Assembly (NCBI GenBank): GCA_934371475.1
Contig: CAKRNX010000028.1
Coordinates: 1-19,706 of the forward strand
Length of the DNA stretch: 19,706 nt
Direction: 5' to 3'
Source of the DNA: an uncultured Lachnospiraceae bacterium
GTDB lineage: Bacteria; Bacillota; Clostridia; Lachnospirales; Lachnospiraceae
The notes below the pieces were generated by a model that was not told the DNA's origin, ran no database searches, and saw only the letters and a list, made by a program, of their open reading frames with translations. The position numbers and the translations under genes are program-made. Below, one piece after another: positions 19,705 through 19,706 of the stretch. Positions within the stretch are counted from its first letter, which is position 1; every line of letters starts with the position of its first letter.

Positions 19705-19706
19705 AT

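Overview
The window looks like chromosomal DNA of a low-to-mid GC Firmicute, most likely a member of the Lachnospiraceae. The reasons are strong AGGAGG-type ribosome binding sites, a two-subunit iron-sulfur serine dehydratase (sdaAB/sdaAA), BioY-type biotin uptake, secreted proteins with Big_2 domains and D-x-D-x-N-G loops, and many dispersed intergenic hairpin repeats. The genus cannot be fixed from the sequence alone. I see no phage or conjugation genes and no transposase.

Layout. (1) 1-1860, minus strand: a MarR-type regulator and two multi-pass membrane proteins form a small operon behind a near-consensus promoter, whose -10 is covered by a 10-bp-arm palindrome. A further gene is cut by the window edge. 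(2) 1857-6677, minus strand: a run that begins with an unusual Ser/Thr kinase-like protein, followed by a zinc-ribbon membrane protein with a beta-helix-like exterior, a small lipoprotein, a secreted acidic protein and another lipoprotein. A divergent XRE-type regulator (7542-7967) lies across a repeat-rich gap. (3) 8232-9968: a secreted SH3b-SH3b-repeat-NlpC/P60 cell-wall hydrolase with a clear promoter and terminator. (4) 9969-10840: a gene-free stretch with a dense DnaA-box cluster (10341-10439) beside AT-rich DNA, then a zinc-dependent phospholipase C-like protein. (5) 11572-13074: an M32 metallocarboxypeptidase; the left end of a small TA-flanked inverted-repeat element touches its stop codon. 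(6) 13412-15199: a secreted caspase-like (clan CD) protein with an EF-hand loop and two Big_2 domains. (7) 15313-16980: the serine dehydratase operon sdaAB-sdaAA. (8) 17527-19403: divergent bioY and bioB, whose -35 boxes sit in the two arms of one dyad that may be a BirA operator. (9) tRNA-Lys(CTT) at the right end.

Three families of non-coding repeats fill most gaps. Family A is a 142-bp two-hairpin unit, in tandem runs of up to three. Family B is a variable hairpin followed by a conserved CAAGAATGCC/GGCATTCTTG hairpin. Family C is a single MITE-like element. Families A and B share a short core. Family A copies account for most of the apparent short reading frames in the gaps.

The points most worth a second look are the DnaA-box cluster away from dnaA, the kinase/zinc-ribbon/XRE locus (kinase with Arg at the usual ATP-binding Lys position and DFD for DFG), the secreted caspase-like protein, the modular repeat families, and the compact bioY/bioB control region, including a 16-codon leader ORF inside a family B repeat.
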